From VBAS01 sp965652775 (GTDB lineage: Bacteria > Bacteroidota > Bacteroidia > Chitinophagales > Chitinophagaceae): a stretch of DNA of 20,437 nucleotides. The position numbers and the translations under genes are program-made. The notes beneath the pieces were generated by a model, which saw only the letters and a list, made by a program, of their open reading frames with translations, was not told the DNA's origin and did no database searches. Shown one piece after another: positions 1 to 8,741 of this stretch (position 1 is its first letter; each line of letters begins with the position of its first letter). The stretch covers positions 1-20,437 of the forward strand of contig CBFGXP010000048.1 in the NCBI GenBank assembly GCA_965652775.1. Reading direction: 5' to 3'.

Positions 1-13
1 TCGGGACCTCTAA

Positions 14-50
14 GAAAAGGTTATCAGAAATGATGACCTTTTCCTTTTTT
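14..50 (+). terminator. Rho-independent terminator closing an upstream gene
   Basis: A 13-bp stem (14-26 with 31-43, one T-G wobble) closes on a GAAA tetraloop at 27-30, which is a GNRA loop, and is followed by CC and six T (45-50). This is a textbook factor-independent terminator on the + strand. The gene it serves lies to the left, outside the window. Confidence 0.85.
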
Positions 51-63
51 GAAAAGCTCCTAC

Positions 64-82
64 ACCCCGATTCAATCGGGGT
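64..82. repeat. 19-bp palindrome next to a duplicated 11-mer
   Basis: ACCCCGATTCAATCGGGGT is a palindrome with 9-bp arms around a single central C. The 11-mer TCGGGACCTCT begins at its last base (82-92) and also occurs as the first 11 bases of the window (1-11). The window edge may therefore cut another copy of the whole unit. It resembles a small dispersed intergenic repeat, but other copies cannot be seen here. Confidence 0.5.
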
Positions 83-99
83 CGGGACCTCTCAATTGA

Positions 100-137
100 A
101 AAAACCTGCTAACTTAATTAGTGGGTTTTTAATTTTT
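100..137 (+). terminator. Second rho-independent terminator
   Basis: Bases 100-112 pair with 118-130 in a 13-bp stem (two G-U wobbles) around a CTTAA loop. The right arm ends in five T, followed by AA and a run of six T. It stands about 90 bp after the first terminator. The rest, 131-265, is an AT-rich leader for the sigma-factor gene with no convincing promoter match. Confidence 0.75.
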
Positions 138-265
138 TAGTCAACATCTTTACATCACATTAGTTTGCCGAACAGCAAAATCGTTTAAAGCCCCGGGTTT
201 TTCCGGATTGCTTGGCGAAACATTATTCAAATTAAAACGACAGTCAACAATTTATTCAATCCTTA

Positions 266-907
266 TTGTTATTTTCGATTTGGAATTTCCTCCATAACCC
301 TAAGCTGCTTGCTTTGAAGAGTCAAAAAACAAACGACCTTGCTTCACGATTGCGTAATGACGACATTGACGCATTTAATATACTTTATTGGGACTATCAT
401 GCTGCTGTATACGCCAATGCTTTAAAACTTATCAAAGACCCTGCAATTGCTGAAGACATTGTTCAGGAAGTGTTTGTTACCTTATGGAAAAAAAGAAAGG
501 CGATCGACCCGGAACAGGATCTTGCCGGATGGTTGTTTGTAGTAAGCCATCATAAAACAATTGACCAGTTAAAGCGAAAATTGAAACAAGCTCTCGCCGA
601 GAAGGACCTGCGCATATCAAGCCAAGATCATTCGATCATTATTAACGCTGATCTGAAAGAAGAACAGCTATATGCAATTGAACAAGCAATGGATCAGTTG
701 TCTCCGCAGAAACGGAAGGTTTTTGAGTTATGTAAAGTGCAGGGGAGAACCTATAAAAAAGCAGCAGAAGAATTGCACATCTCCAAATACACAGTAAAGG
801 AATATTTATCCGAAGCCATTGTAAGTATTAAAAAATACATTGGGGAACACCCAAGGCAAACAGGAATTGTTATTTACTTTTTAGTCTGCACTGGTATCTT
901 CTTTTGA
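266..907 (+). CDS. ECF-type RNA polymerase sigma-70 factor
   Basis: Predicted extracytoplasmic-function sigma factor that directs RNA polymerase to the PUL when released by the downstream FecR-like protein. Region 2 spans about residues 32-100 (FNILYWDYHAAVYANAL, then DIVQEVFVTLWKKR and a DLAGWLF motif). Region 4 spans about 135-190, with the helix-turn-helix in RTYKKAAEELHISKYTVKEY. The hydrophobic tail (about 200-213) is common in Bacteroidetes members of the family. The 213-residue length fits. The start is TTG at 266; a second in-frame TTG at 314 would remove 16 residues that lie outside the conserved regions, so the true start is unsettled. The anti-sigma gene follows after 90 bp on the same strand, the usual sigma/FecR order beside susC. 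The family call is firm; the regulon is inferred from position. Confidence 0.92.
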   Translation: MLFSIWNFLHNPKLLALKSQKTNDLASRLRNDDIDAFNILYWDYHAAVYANALKLIKDPAIAEDIVQEVFVTLWKKRKAIDPEQDLAGWLFVVSHHKTIDQLKRKLKQALAEKDLRISSQDHSIIINADLKEEQLYAIEQAMDQLSPQKRKVFELCKVQGRTYKKAAEELHISKYTVKEYLSEAIVSIKKYIGEHPRQTGIVIYFLVCTGIFF

Positions 908-955
908 TCTCTCAATTCAGCCACCGAAATTTAATCCAAAATAAATTTAAATCAG

Positions 956-968
956 CCCCCCCCTTTTT
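956..968 (+). other. C8-T5 homopolymer tract before the anti-sigma gene
   Basis: Eight consecutive C (956-963) run into five T (964-968), about 30 bp ahead of the anti-sigma start. Such G/C runs are prone to slippage in replication and sequencing. The tract is intergenic, so a length change would alter the leader and not a reading frame. Confidence 0.6.
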
Positions 969-997
969 CAAAAGTCAGGAGTATTTATAAAAAAGCA

Positions 998-2173
998 TTG
1001 GACGAGCAAAAAATCAAACTCAGGAAATTACTAAGCCAATCTGAGTGGACTACAAACGAAATGCAGTGGCTGTCGAGGTACCTCGAAAATTCAGATGGCA
1101 CAGAATTAAAACAACTTATGCAAAAGCATTTTGCTGACGAGCTTGAAAAGTCCGGGGAGATCGGATCTGAAGCTTCAAGAAAGTTACTCAAGGCAATTCA
1201 TGACAAAATAAGATCGGAATCGAAACCTGTAAAGCGGCGCATAATTCCTTTGCGCAGGTTCGCCGTCGCCGCCTCTATTATTGGCGTGGTTGCAGTCAGC
1301 GCTTTCTTTCTTTTCACAGGGTCTCAAAACAAATTGGCAAAAGCAGAAGTAATTAATAAACGATTTAAGAACGATGTGTTGCCGGGCGGGAATAAGGCTA
1401 CGTTGACGTTAGCTGATGGGTCTACAATTATTTTAGATGAGGCACAAAATGGTGAGCTTACACAACAGGGCAGTTCAAAGGTTATTAAACTTGATGGAAA
1501 GTTATTATATGATCCAATAAGGAAGAATTCAAAAGAAGCTTTATATAATACAATATCTACTCCTAATGGAGGACAGTATCAATTAGAATTACCGGATGGC
1601 AGCCAGGTATGGTTAAATGCAACTTCATCGATCTATTTTCCAACCGTATTTGCCGGCAAGGAAAGACGGGTTTCAATTACCGGTGAAGCCTATTTTGAAA
1701 TAGCTAAAAATCGTAACATGCCGTTTATTGTCGAAGTAAACGGTGCAGAAGTACAGGTTTTAGGAACTCACTTTAATATTAATGCGTACAGTGATGAAGA
1801 GAATGTGAAGACTACTTTATTAGAAGGTTCAGTAAAATTTATAAATGGCGATCAGTCCAGCATCTTAAAACCCGATCAACAGTCACAACTAACCAAAAAT
1901 GGGATGGTGAAAGTAATAAGTGATGTTAATGTAGAAGAGGTTGTTGCCTGGAAGAACGGGTTATTTGCTTTTGAGAATGCAAGCATAGAAACTGTTATGA
2001 GACAATTGTCACGCTGGTATGATGTGCAAATAGAATACAGTGGAAAAACGGATGATCTGTTTATTGCTGAGATGCGTCGCAATATAAAACTTTCAGATGC
2101 TTTGAAGGCGTTGGAACTTACAGGGAAGGTAAAGTTTGGGATCAATGGAAAGAAAATAATTGTAATGCCGTAA
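998..2173 (+). CDS. FecR-family anti-sigma factor
   Basis: Predicted inner-membrane anti-sigma factor that holds the ECF sigma factor and responds to the SusC-type transporter. The cytoplasmic part (residues 1-84) is charged and helical. One transmembrane segment follows at about 85-107 (FAVAASIIGVVAVSAFFLF). The periplasmic FecR domain runs from about 180 to 290, with STPNGGQYQLELPDGSQVWL and GEAYFEIAKN typical of the family. A C-terminal DUF4974-type domain covers about 322-391. The length of 391 aa is normal. The start is TTG at 998; no earlier in-frame ATG gives a better N-terminus. SusC follows 140 bp downstream and carries the STN domain expected of the signalling partner. Family assignment is secure; the pairing rests on gene order. 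Confidence 0.93.
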   Translation: MDEQKIKLRKLLSQSEWTTNEMQWLSRYLENSDGTELKQLMQKHFADELEKSGEIGSEASRKLLKAIHDKIRSESKPVKRRIIPLRRFAVAASIIGVVAVSAFFLFTGSQNKLAKAEVINKRFKNDVLPGGNKATLTLADGSTIILDEAQNGELTQQGSSKVIKLDGKLLYDPIRKNSKEALYNTISTPNGGQYQLELPDGSQVWLNATSSIYFPTVFAGKERRVSITGEAYFEIAKNRNMPFIVEVNGAEVQVLGTHFNINAYSDEENVKTTLLEGSVKFINGDQSSILKPDQQSQLTKNGMVKVISDVNVEEVVAWKNGLFAFENASIETVMRQLSRWYDVQIEYSGKTDDLFIAEMRRNIKLSDALKALELTGKVKFGINGKKIIVMP

Positions 2174-2216
2174 AAGCATTATAAGATGGAAAAATATGAA
2201 TTGTTAGCGAAAGAAA

Positions 2217-2243
2217 ACCGTTCCGCGTAGTATGCAGAACGGT
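2217..2243. promoter_or_regulatory. 7-bp inverted repeat upstream of susC
   Basis: ACCGTTC (2217-2223) and GAACGGT (2237-2243) form perfect arms around a 13-base spacer, with two further pairs possible inside. It lies between the anti-sigma stop and the susC start, about 70 bp before the latter. It could be an operator or an RNA leader hairpin. There is no T run, so it is not a usual terminator. No promoter motif could be placed confidently in this 140-bp gap. Confidence 0.4.
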
Positions 2244-2313
2244 AGGTAATTAGGCTAATCAAATTCAGGAACGTATAGACTTTTATTGTTTAACCTAAAA
2301 TCAAAACAAAATT

Positions 2314-5300
2314 ATGCAATTTATTGCTTGCTGCGTCCCCCTGTGGTTACGGAGGCGGGGGATGGTCAAAATGTTTATGATTATGAAACTAACCACGATC
2401 TTGATGCTTGCCGTTTGCATAAACGCCAGTGCAAAAGGATACTCACAAAATGTAAGTCTTAATGAAACAAATTCTCCGCTTGATAAAGTCTTCAGGGAGA
2501 TCAAGAAACAGTCTGATTACACGTTTGTTTATACCAAAGCACTGTTGAAGAAAGCAAACAGGGTGACAGTAAATATCAATAATGCATCCCTTGAACGAGT
2601 ATTGGATGCCTGTTTTGAGGGCCAGCCTCTTACCTATACGATTTTCAATAAGATGATAGTGGTTAAAGAGAGAGAAAAAGCACCTGAGCCCATAATTGAA
2701 ACGCTGAATACACCACCACCTCCAATTACGGTCAGCGGTAAAATAACTAATGATAAAGGAGAACCTTTGTTTGGGGCAACTATAACTGAAAAAAATACCA
2801 CCAACGCAACAACAGCAAAAGAAGATGGTAGCTTTTCTATTACTGTTGCAAGTGAAAAATCAATATTGGTCATTTCCTACGTCGGGTTTGACAGACAGGA
2901 AATATCGGTCGGCAATCGCACTACCATAAATGTCCGGCTTGCTCAGCAGGCTGCAGCATTGACCGACGTAGTAGTAGTTGGTTATGGAAGATCAACAAGG
3001 GCTAATCTTACGAGTGCACAAACAACAGTTTCGGCAAAAGATATTGAAAAGACGGTGAACACCACTATTGAGCAAGCTCTCCAGGGTCGTGCAGCAGGTG
3101 TTTATGTTACCCAAAATTCCGGTCAGCCAGGGGGAGGTATCTCTGTAAACATTAGAGGTATTAGTTCATTGGGGCGTACCCAGCCACTTTATGTGATAGA
3201 TGGAGTGCAGGTGCAAGTGAATGAAGATGTTTCTTTTGGTTCTTCAAGTTCTACTAATCCGTTATCAGGTTTGAACCCGTCAGATATAGAAGACATACAA
3301 ATTCTGCAAGGTCCGTCCGCAACTGCAATTTATGGTTCACGTGCAAGCAATGGTGTTATACTCGTTACTACAAAACGTGGTAAAGCTGGTGATTTCAAAA
3401 TAAATTATGTTTATCAATATAATCTTCAAACTCCGCCAAAGCATTTGGATGTAATGAATTTGAAAGAGTACGCCCAAATGGTAAATGAGTTTCATGAGCT
3501 GGCTGGCGGCACCACTCCCGGAGAATTTTTAGATCCTTCATTACTTGGAGAAGGAACAGATTGGCAGGATGAATTGTTTAATAATGCTTCGATGAATAAA
3601 CACCAGCTCAATTTCAGCGGTGGCAGTAACAATACCACCTATTATATGTCTGGTGAATATTTGAAACAGGAAGGCGTTGCAGCTGGCTCTGGTTTTAACA
3701 GGTATGGTTTTCGTTTAAATCTTGACAACAAGCCAAGAGATTGGGCAACCATTGGTATCAATCTAAGTGGCAATCAAACTAATGAAAAATTAACGACCAC
3801 TAACTATGGTGATGCGCAAAGCCCACTTATTGCAAGTGCTTTGACATTAACTCCACAAATTCCTGTTACAAACTTAGACGGCTCCTGGGGCGGAAGTGAT
3901 CCGGTAAATGGTGCGAATCAATTTGCTCCAATAAATCCAATAGCAATCGCAAATCTTATAACTAATACCGCTAAGAGACGACAATTCTTAGGAGGATTGA
4001 ATCTTGGTATCAATATAACAAAGGGTTTGGTATTCAGAACTTCGTTGAACGGAAGCATGGGTGATGGTGTGTCCACTTATTATACACCAACATATAATAT
4101 TGATCAATGGCATTATAATACACTTGCTTCATTGCAAAGTGGAACTTATAATAGTTGGTACTGGAACTGGAACCAGCAGTTAGAATATACAAGGCAGATC
4201 GATAAACACAGTTTCACCATCATGGCAACTCATGAAGCACAAGAGTCTGAGTGGAAAGCCTTGTCTGCAGGAAGAACCGGGTTTCTTACAAATGACATAT
4301 TTGATGTAAATGCAGGCAACCCAACATCGGCTACGAATGGCGGTGGAACATATCCATGGTCAATGGAATCTTATCTTGGAAGACTCAACTACAATTATGA
4401 TAATCGTTATCTCTTAACGGCAACTTTCAGAAGGGATGGCTCTCCTTATTTTGGCGCCGAGAACAGGTGGGGTAACTTTCCTTCTGCTTCATTTGCATGG
4501 CGGGTAAGTAAAGAAAAGTTTTTTGATGTCGATTTTATAAGTGAATTAAAACTGAGATATGAAATTGGGCTTACTGGTAACCAGGGCACCGGTTCTGGAA
4601 TTTATGCCCCGCTAAATACTGGGGCAACACCATGGGGTACAGGATTTCTGCCCTCGACTTTTACCAACTCCGAACTTGGTTGGGAGGAAACTAAAACAAA
4701 CAATATTGGAATCAACATCGGTTTCCTGAATAACCGGTTTAATGTTGAAGCAGATTATTATGTCAAAGAAACTGATGACCTGATCCTGGGCGCTAGTTTG
4801 CCATGGTATATGGGAACAAATGGTAGCCCTGGTTCTGTTGGAGCGCCACTGGTGAATGCAGGTTCTTTAAAAACAAAAGGATGGAACCTGACATTCAATA
4901 CGACCAATATCAGTAGCAAAGATTTTAGATGGGAAACAAACCTAAACCTTTCTCATTTCAAAACTACTGTTACTGCTTTAAATTCCGAGAATGCGTTTCT
5001 TGAAAGAGTTTCCTGGTGGATGAATAACTGGACCCAACGTTCGGCAATTGGATTTGCCCCATGGTTATTCAGAGGATATATAGCGGAAGGTTTATTCCAA
5101 TCAGTGGAAGAAATCAATAACAGTGCAGTGCCTGTAGATAACCAGGGTGTGAGAAGACCTACTGATCCGCAGACAGGTATTTGGGTTGGCGATGTAAAAT
5201 ACAGGGATATCAATGGTGACAAAAAGATCGATGTGAATGACATCACTAATATTGGTAATCCATGGCCCAAAATAACGCTTGGGTTTAATAACGCATTTTA

Positions 5301-5832
5301 TTATAAGGGCTTTGATCTGAACATACTTGTTACCGGCGCCTTCGGCAATGACATTTATAATTATATCGCCGCAGCCAACAGCAATCCTAACAACATTTAT
5401 TTAAGTCGTAACCTGTTGATCGCAGGGATGGACTATGCTAAGCTAACTACCGATGCAACTGGTAAAACGTATATCACTAATGCAGGTACAGTTGTGCCGC
5501 GTATAACGAATAATACAGTTGCAAATGAAAATAATCATTCAAAAATATCCACCAGGTTTGTGGAAGATGGTTCGTATGTGAGAATAAAAAATGTTGCTCT
5601 TTCATACAATGTACCTGCCAAGTATCTGGGATATACAAAAGTTATTAAGGGTTTAAAGGCAACAATAAGTGCTCAGAATCTTTATACGTTTACAAACTAT
5701 AAAGGATATGATCCCGAAATAGGCGCTTATGTTGGACAGGGTTCAAGTTCACAAAATCAGGCGATAGGTATCGATTTCGGACGTTATCCTTTAACCCCGA
5801 TATATTCAGCAACATTAAATGTAAACTTCTAA
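2314..5832 (+). CDS. SusC/RagA-family TonB-dependent transporter with STN domain
   Basis: Outer-membrane TonB-dependent importer of oligosaccharides, the pore of a SusCD pair. A signal segment covers about residues 24-44 (MKLTTILMLAVCINASA). An STN signalling domain follows at about 47-120, then a carboxypeptidase-regulatory-like domain at about 138-210. The SusC signature segment TDVVVVGYG is at about 217-225 and the plug at about 226-355 (LQGRAAGVYV, NIRGISSLG, PLYVIDGV). The 22-strand barrel fills the rest and ends in the aromatic-hydrophobic YSATLNVNF. The length of 1172 aa fits the STN-bearing class. ATG at 2314 gives a long arginine-containing leader; an internal ATG at 2383 would also leave a full signal peptide. 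SusD starts 10 bp after the stop, so the two are co-transcribed. The STN domain together with the upstream sigma/FecR pair implies transenvelope induction. Confidence 0.96.
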   Translation: MQFIACCVPLWLRRRGMVKMFMIMKLTTILMLAVCINASAKGYSQNVSLNETNSPLDKVFREIKKQSDYTFVYTKALLKKANRVTVNINNASLERVLDACFEGQPLTYTIFNKMIVVKEREKAPEPIIETLNTPPPPITVSGKITNDKGEPLFGATITEKNTTNATTAKEDGSFSITVASEKSILVISYVGFDRQEISVGNRTTINVRLAQQAAALTDVVVVGYGRSTRANLTSAQTTVSAKDIEKTVNTTIEQALQGRAAGVYVTQNSGQPGGGISVNIRGISSLGRTQPLYVIDGVQVQVNEDVSFGSSSSTNPLSGLNPSDIEDIQILQGPSATAIYGSRASNGVILVTTKRGKAGDFKINYVYQYNLQTPPKHLDVMNLKEYAQMVNEFHELAGGTTPGEFLDPSLLGEGTDWQDELFNNASMNKHQLNFSGGSNNTTYYMSGEYLKQEGVAAGSGFNRYGFRLNLDNKPRDWATIGINLSGNQTNEKLTTTNYGDAQSPLIASALTLTPQIPVTNLDGSWGGSDPVNGANQFAPINPIAIANLITNTAKRRQFLGGLNLGINITKGLVFRTSLNGSMGDGVSTYYTPTYNIDQWHYNTLASLQSGTYNSWYWNWNQQLEYTRQIDKHSFTIMATHEAQESEWKALSAGRTGFLTNDIFDVNAGNPTSATNGGGTYPWSMESYLGRLNYNYDNRYLLTATFRRDGSPYFGAENRWGNFPSASFAWRVSKEKFFDVDFISELKLRYEIGLTGNQGTGSGIYAPLNTGATPWGTGFLPSTFTNSELGWEETKTNNIGINIGFLNNRFNVEADYYVKETDDLILGASLPWYMGTNGSPGSVGAPLVNAGSLKTKGWNLTFNTTNISSKDFRWETNLNLSHFKTTVTALNSENAFLERVSWWMNNWTQRSAIGFAPWLFRGYIAEGLFQSVEEINNSAVPVDNQGVRRPTDPQTGIWVGDVKYRDINGDKKIDVNDITNIGNPWPKITLGFNNAFYYKGFDLNILVTGAFGNDIYNYIAAANSNPNNIYLSRNLLIAGMDYAKLTTDATGKTYITNAGTVVPRITNNTVANENNHSKISTRFVEDGSYVRIKNVALSYNVPAKYLGYTKVIKGLKATISAQNLYTFTNYKGYDPEIGAYVGQGSSSQNQAIGIDFGRYPLTPIYSATLNVNF

Positions 5833-5842
5833 ATGTAGTAAT

Positions 5843-7528
5843 ATGAAGAAGCTAAATCGAATAAATTATTTCATTTGTTTAATGGTGGCCATTGCAGGAT
5901 TGGCGGCTTGCAAAAAAAGCTTTCTGGAAAAGCCGCCATTGAGTTCTGTTGTTGACGCCAACTTTTACAAAACTGATGACCAGGTGTTAGCTGCTACAAG
6001 TTTGCTCTATAGCCAGGTATGGTTTGATTATAATGACAAAGCCATGTACAATCTTGGTGATTTCAGAGGAGGTACTGCCTATTCTGCCTGGAACGACAGG
6101 GGTAATGTATTATTCAATACTACCGGAGATAACGGGGAAAATGGAGCATCTTGGCGTGCATTTTTTAATGTAGTAGCTCAATCAAATCTCGCGATATATA
6201 ATATTAACAGGTATGCCGGCTCTGCTGTCACTGCCAAAACGAGAAAGATGGCGATTGCCGAAGCAAGGTTTATGAGAGCATTGGCTTACCGTTTTTTAGT
6301 AATGAATTGGGGACCTGTACCTGTCATTGAAAATAATTTCGATCACCTCTTTGACACTTCAATTACCAGGAATACTGTTCCCAGCGTTTGGCGCTTTATA
6401 ACCCGTGAAATGCGTGCAGCGGCTGCGGATCTGCCTGAAGTAGCCGTGCAAGAAGGTAGACTCACCACCTGGTCAGCTGAAGCAATGTTGGCCCGGTTTT
6501 ATTTAACAAGAGCCGGCGTTGAAGCCACAGGTGGAGTCAGGAAACAACAATTCCTGGACAGTGCTAAATATTTTGCACAACGGGTAATTAATAATAGTGG
6601 TAAGAGCCTGTTGTCTAATTACGGTGATCTGTTCAAATATCCTTATGATAACAATAAGGAATCTTTGTTCGAACTCCAGTGGGTTTTTTCAGGCTCGAAT
6701 GTTTGGGGAACAAATAACAGTATGCCCGAATATCTTGCTTATAGTCCGGACATCGCTTTTGGAGGATGGGGTGGTGATAAAGGTGCCACCTGGTGGCTGG
6801 TATCACAGTATGAAGGCATTGCTGCGCAACCGAATGGTACTTTAAAAGGCAGAACAGTGGATCAGCGTTTACACGCCACGTTTATGTTACCGGGAGCTTA
6901 CTATCCTGAGATCACAAAAGTGACTGACAGAACCAAATTGATCTTTCCATTTACCGGTACTGATAACAATTTTTTAAACGTAAAGAAGTATGTAATTGGT
7001 TCGCCGATCGATCTGGCCGGAATTGCGGCGCAACAACGTTATCCAAACAATACTTATATGATGAGGCTTGCTGAAATGTATTTGATCTATGCGGAAGCGT
7101 CAATGGGTAGTGGTCTTTCTACTTCAGATGCTACTGCAATAGATTATTTTAATGCGGTACATACAAGAGCCGGACTTCCGGCATATGTTGTCGCCGGACC
7201 TAATGGTAGCGGACCACTTACTCTCGATATGGTTCTTTCAGAAAGATTCAAAGAGTTTGCGATGGAAGGAATGTCATGGTATGATATGGTCAATCTTCAC
7301 TATTGGAATCCTTCAAAAGCATATTCGATTCTCAATTCACAGGACCGCGGATTATTTTTTACCAGGCCAGATATTATGCCCAATCCAACAGAATGGACTT
7401 TTACAAAAACTTCCTGGTTTACTGAAAGAACGATTAACGCTAATGCAGGAAACTTCCTTTTGCCAATACCAAATGTGGAGTTGAGCCAGGCGCCTAATCT
7501 TCAAAAACCACCGGTAGACTATCCATAA
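5843..7528 (+). CDS. SusD/RagB-family glycan-binding lipoprotein
   Basis: Surface lipoprotein that caps the SusC channel and binds the imported glycan. The signal peptide ends in the lipobox LAAC with Cys23 as lipid site, followed by KKSFLEKPP, a typical SusD opening. The N-terminal helical TPR-like part includes the MAIAEARFMRALAYRFLVMNWGPVPV region. The C-terminal SusD domain shows MRLAEMYLIYAEA, AIDYFNAVHTRAGLP and LSERFKEFAMEGMSWYDMV, all family hallmarks. At 561 aa the length is normal. The 10-bp spacing from SusC and the 39-bp spacing to the next lipoprotein indicate one operon. Surface aromatic residues that set glycan specificity cannot be identified from sequence alone. Confidence 0.95.
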   Translation: MKKLNRINYFICLMVAIAGLAACKKSFLEKPPLSSVVDANFYKTDDQVLAATSLLYSQVWFDYNDKAMYNLGDFRGGTAYSAWNDRGNVLFNTTGDNGENGASWRAFFNVVAQSNLAIYNINRYAGSAVTAKTRKMAIAEARFMRALAYRFLVMNWGPVPVIENNFDHLFDTSITRNTVPSVWRFITREMRAAAADLPEVAVQEGRLTTWSAEAMLARFYLTRAGVEATGGVRKQQFLDSAKYFAQRVINNSGKSLLSNYGDLFKYPYDNNKESLFELQWVFSGSNVWGTNNSMPEYLAYSPDIAFGGWGGDKGATWWLVSQYEGIAAQPNGTLKGRTVDQRLHATFMLPGAYYPEITKVTDRTKLIFPFTGTDNNFLNVKKYVIGSPIDLAGIAAQQRYPNNTYMMRLAEMYLIYAEASMGSGLSTSDATAIDYFNAVHTRAGLPAYVVAGPNGSGPLTLDMVLSERFKEFAMEGMSWYDMVNLHYWNPSKAYSILNSQDRGLFFTRPDIMPNPTEWTFTKTSWFTERTINANAGNFLLPIPNVELSQAPNLQKPPVDYP

Positions 7529-7567
7529 AATGATCAATAAAATTTTCAATAAAGAAATTTAACTGAT

Positions 7568-8716
7568 ATGAAATCAATAAATAAAATCTTACTTGTACTC
7601 TTTATGGCCGTAGGTGTTGCAGGTATTTTTATTTCCTGCGATAAAGATAATGATGATACCGGCACACCTTCCGTAAGCTATGTCAGGATCACAAGACCTC
7701 AATCATCCGACTCATTATTAGTAGGAGCCGGCCAGGGTCAGCTTATTGCCGTCGTGGGTAAAAATTTGCAAAATGCAGTTGAAGTTTGGTTCAATGACAG
7801 GCAGGCAACACTGACCCCCACTTATATTACCGGTACAAGTATTCTTGTAACAGTTCCTAATCCCATCCCTTTAACTATATCCAACAAAATGAAGATCGTT
7901 TTTAACAACGGCTATGTTTTGTTCCATGATTTTGTAGTTGAGATAAGTGAGCCTTATATCGCAGGTATGGTCAGCGAATTTGTGAATGATGGTGATATTG
8001 CGACTATCCGTGGTGATTTCTTTTATGAACCATTAACTGTGACATTTCCCGGGGGTGGGGCAGGACAAATAGTTTCAGTGACTGACCAGGAGATAAAAGT
8101 GAAAGTACCTGCCGGCACACAACCCGGTCGTATTACTGTAAAGACAAACTTTGGCGAAACCAAATCTGATTTTTGGTTCAGAGACACACGAAACCGTTTT
8201 ATTGACAGCGATCCCTATGAAGGTTGGTGGAACGCAAGTTATGTTGTCAGCAACCCCGGACCCGGGGATCCTCCAAAGATCAGTGGCAACTACATTCGTT
8301 TCAAAAAACAAATTGGTTCATGGAGCTGGAATGAACTGGCAGGTGGTCCCGCATCTTCCATGCCTGTACACAGTAAAAATATTCCTGACGAAGCTATTTT
8401 AAAACCTGAAGATTACTACCTCAAGTTTGAAGTAAATACGATCAAGCCCTACAATGCAAATCTTGTCAAAATAAACGTGGGGCTAACCAGTGAAGATAAT
8501 GATGCATATAAATGGAATCCTCCTTATGATACAAAAGGTCAATGGCAAACAGTGGTTATCCCATTAGAAGAAGTATTTGCAAGTTACCGGGTAAAACCAA
8601 CAGTAAGCCCGACGGGTTATTGGAGCCGCATTCTTATGGGACATGCCCCCGGTGACCTTGATGCAGATATTGCTTTTGATAATTTCAGGGTTGTGCCTAA
8701 AGTTTTACCACAATAA
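7568..8716 (+). CDS. TIG-domain surface glycan-binding lipoprotein (SGBP-B-like)
   Basis: Predicted outer-surface lipoprotein that helps SusD capture polysaccharide. The signal peptide ends at Cys24 and is followed by DKDNDD, an acidic stretch of the kind that marks lipoproteins for export to the cell surface in Bacteroidetes. Two IPT/TIG-type beta-sandwich domains lie at about residues 36-125 and 128-203. A C-terminal domain (about 204-382) beginning FRDTRNRFIDSDPYEGWW, with SWSWNELAGGP and a final AFDNFRVVP strand, resembles the C-terminal glycan-binding domain of SGBP-B proteins (described for xyloglucan loci). Length is 382 aa. It sits in the SGBP position directly after susD. Family resemblance is good; the ligand is unknown and need not be xyloglucan. 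Confidence 0.85.
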   Translation: MKSINKILLVLFMAVGVAGIFISCDKDNDDTGTPSVSYVRITRPQSSDSLLVGAGQGQLIAVVGKNLQNAVEVWFNDRQATLTPTYITGTSILVTVPNPIPLTISNKMKIVFNNGYVLFHDFVVEISEPYIAGMVSEFVNDGDIATIRGDFFYEPLTVTFPGGGAGQIVSVTDQEIKVKVPAGTQPGRITVKTNFGETKSDFWFRDTRNRFIDSDPYEGWWNASYVVSNPGPGDPPKISGNYIRFKKQIGSWSWNELAGGPASSMPVHSKNIPDEAILKPEDYYLKFEVNTIKPYNANLVKINVGLTSEDNDAYKWNPPYDTKGQWQTVVIPLEEVFASYRVKPTVSPTGYWSRILMGHAPGDLDADIAFDNFRVVPKVLPQ

Positions 8717-8741
8717 TTTTTTAAAGTTTATAACCTGCTAT

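Noticed and set aside
161..168. TAGTTTG upstream of the sigma gene as a -7 box
   Set aside because: The spacing inside the motif is one base short of TAnnTTTG and no -33 partner was found.
8643..8741. N-terminal extension of the multi-TIG lipoprotein
   Set aside because: It overlaps the upstream SGBP gene and puts 33 residues before a clear lipoprotein signal peptide that starts at ATG 8742.
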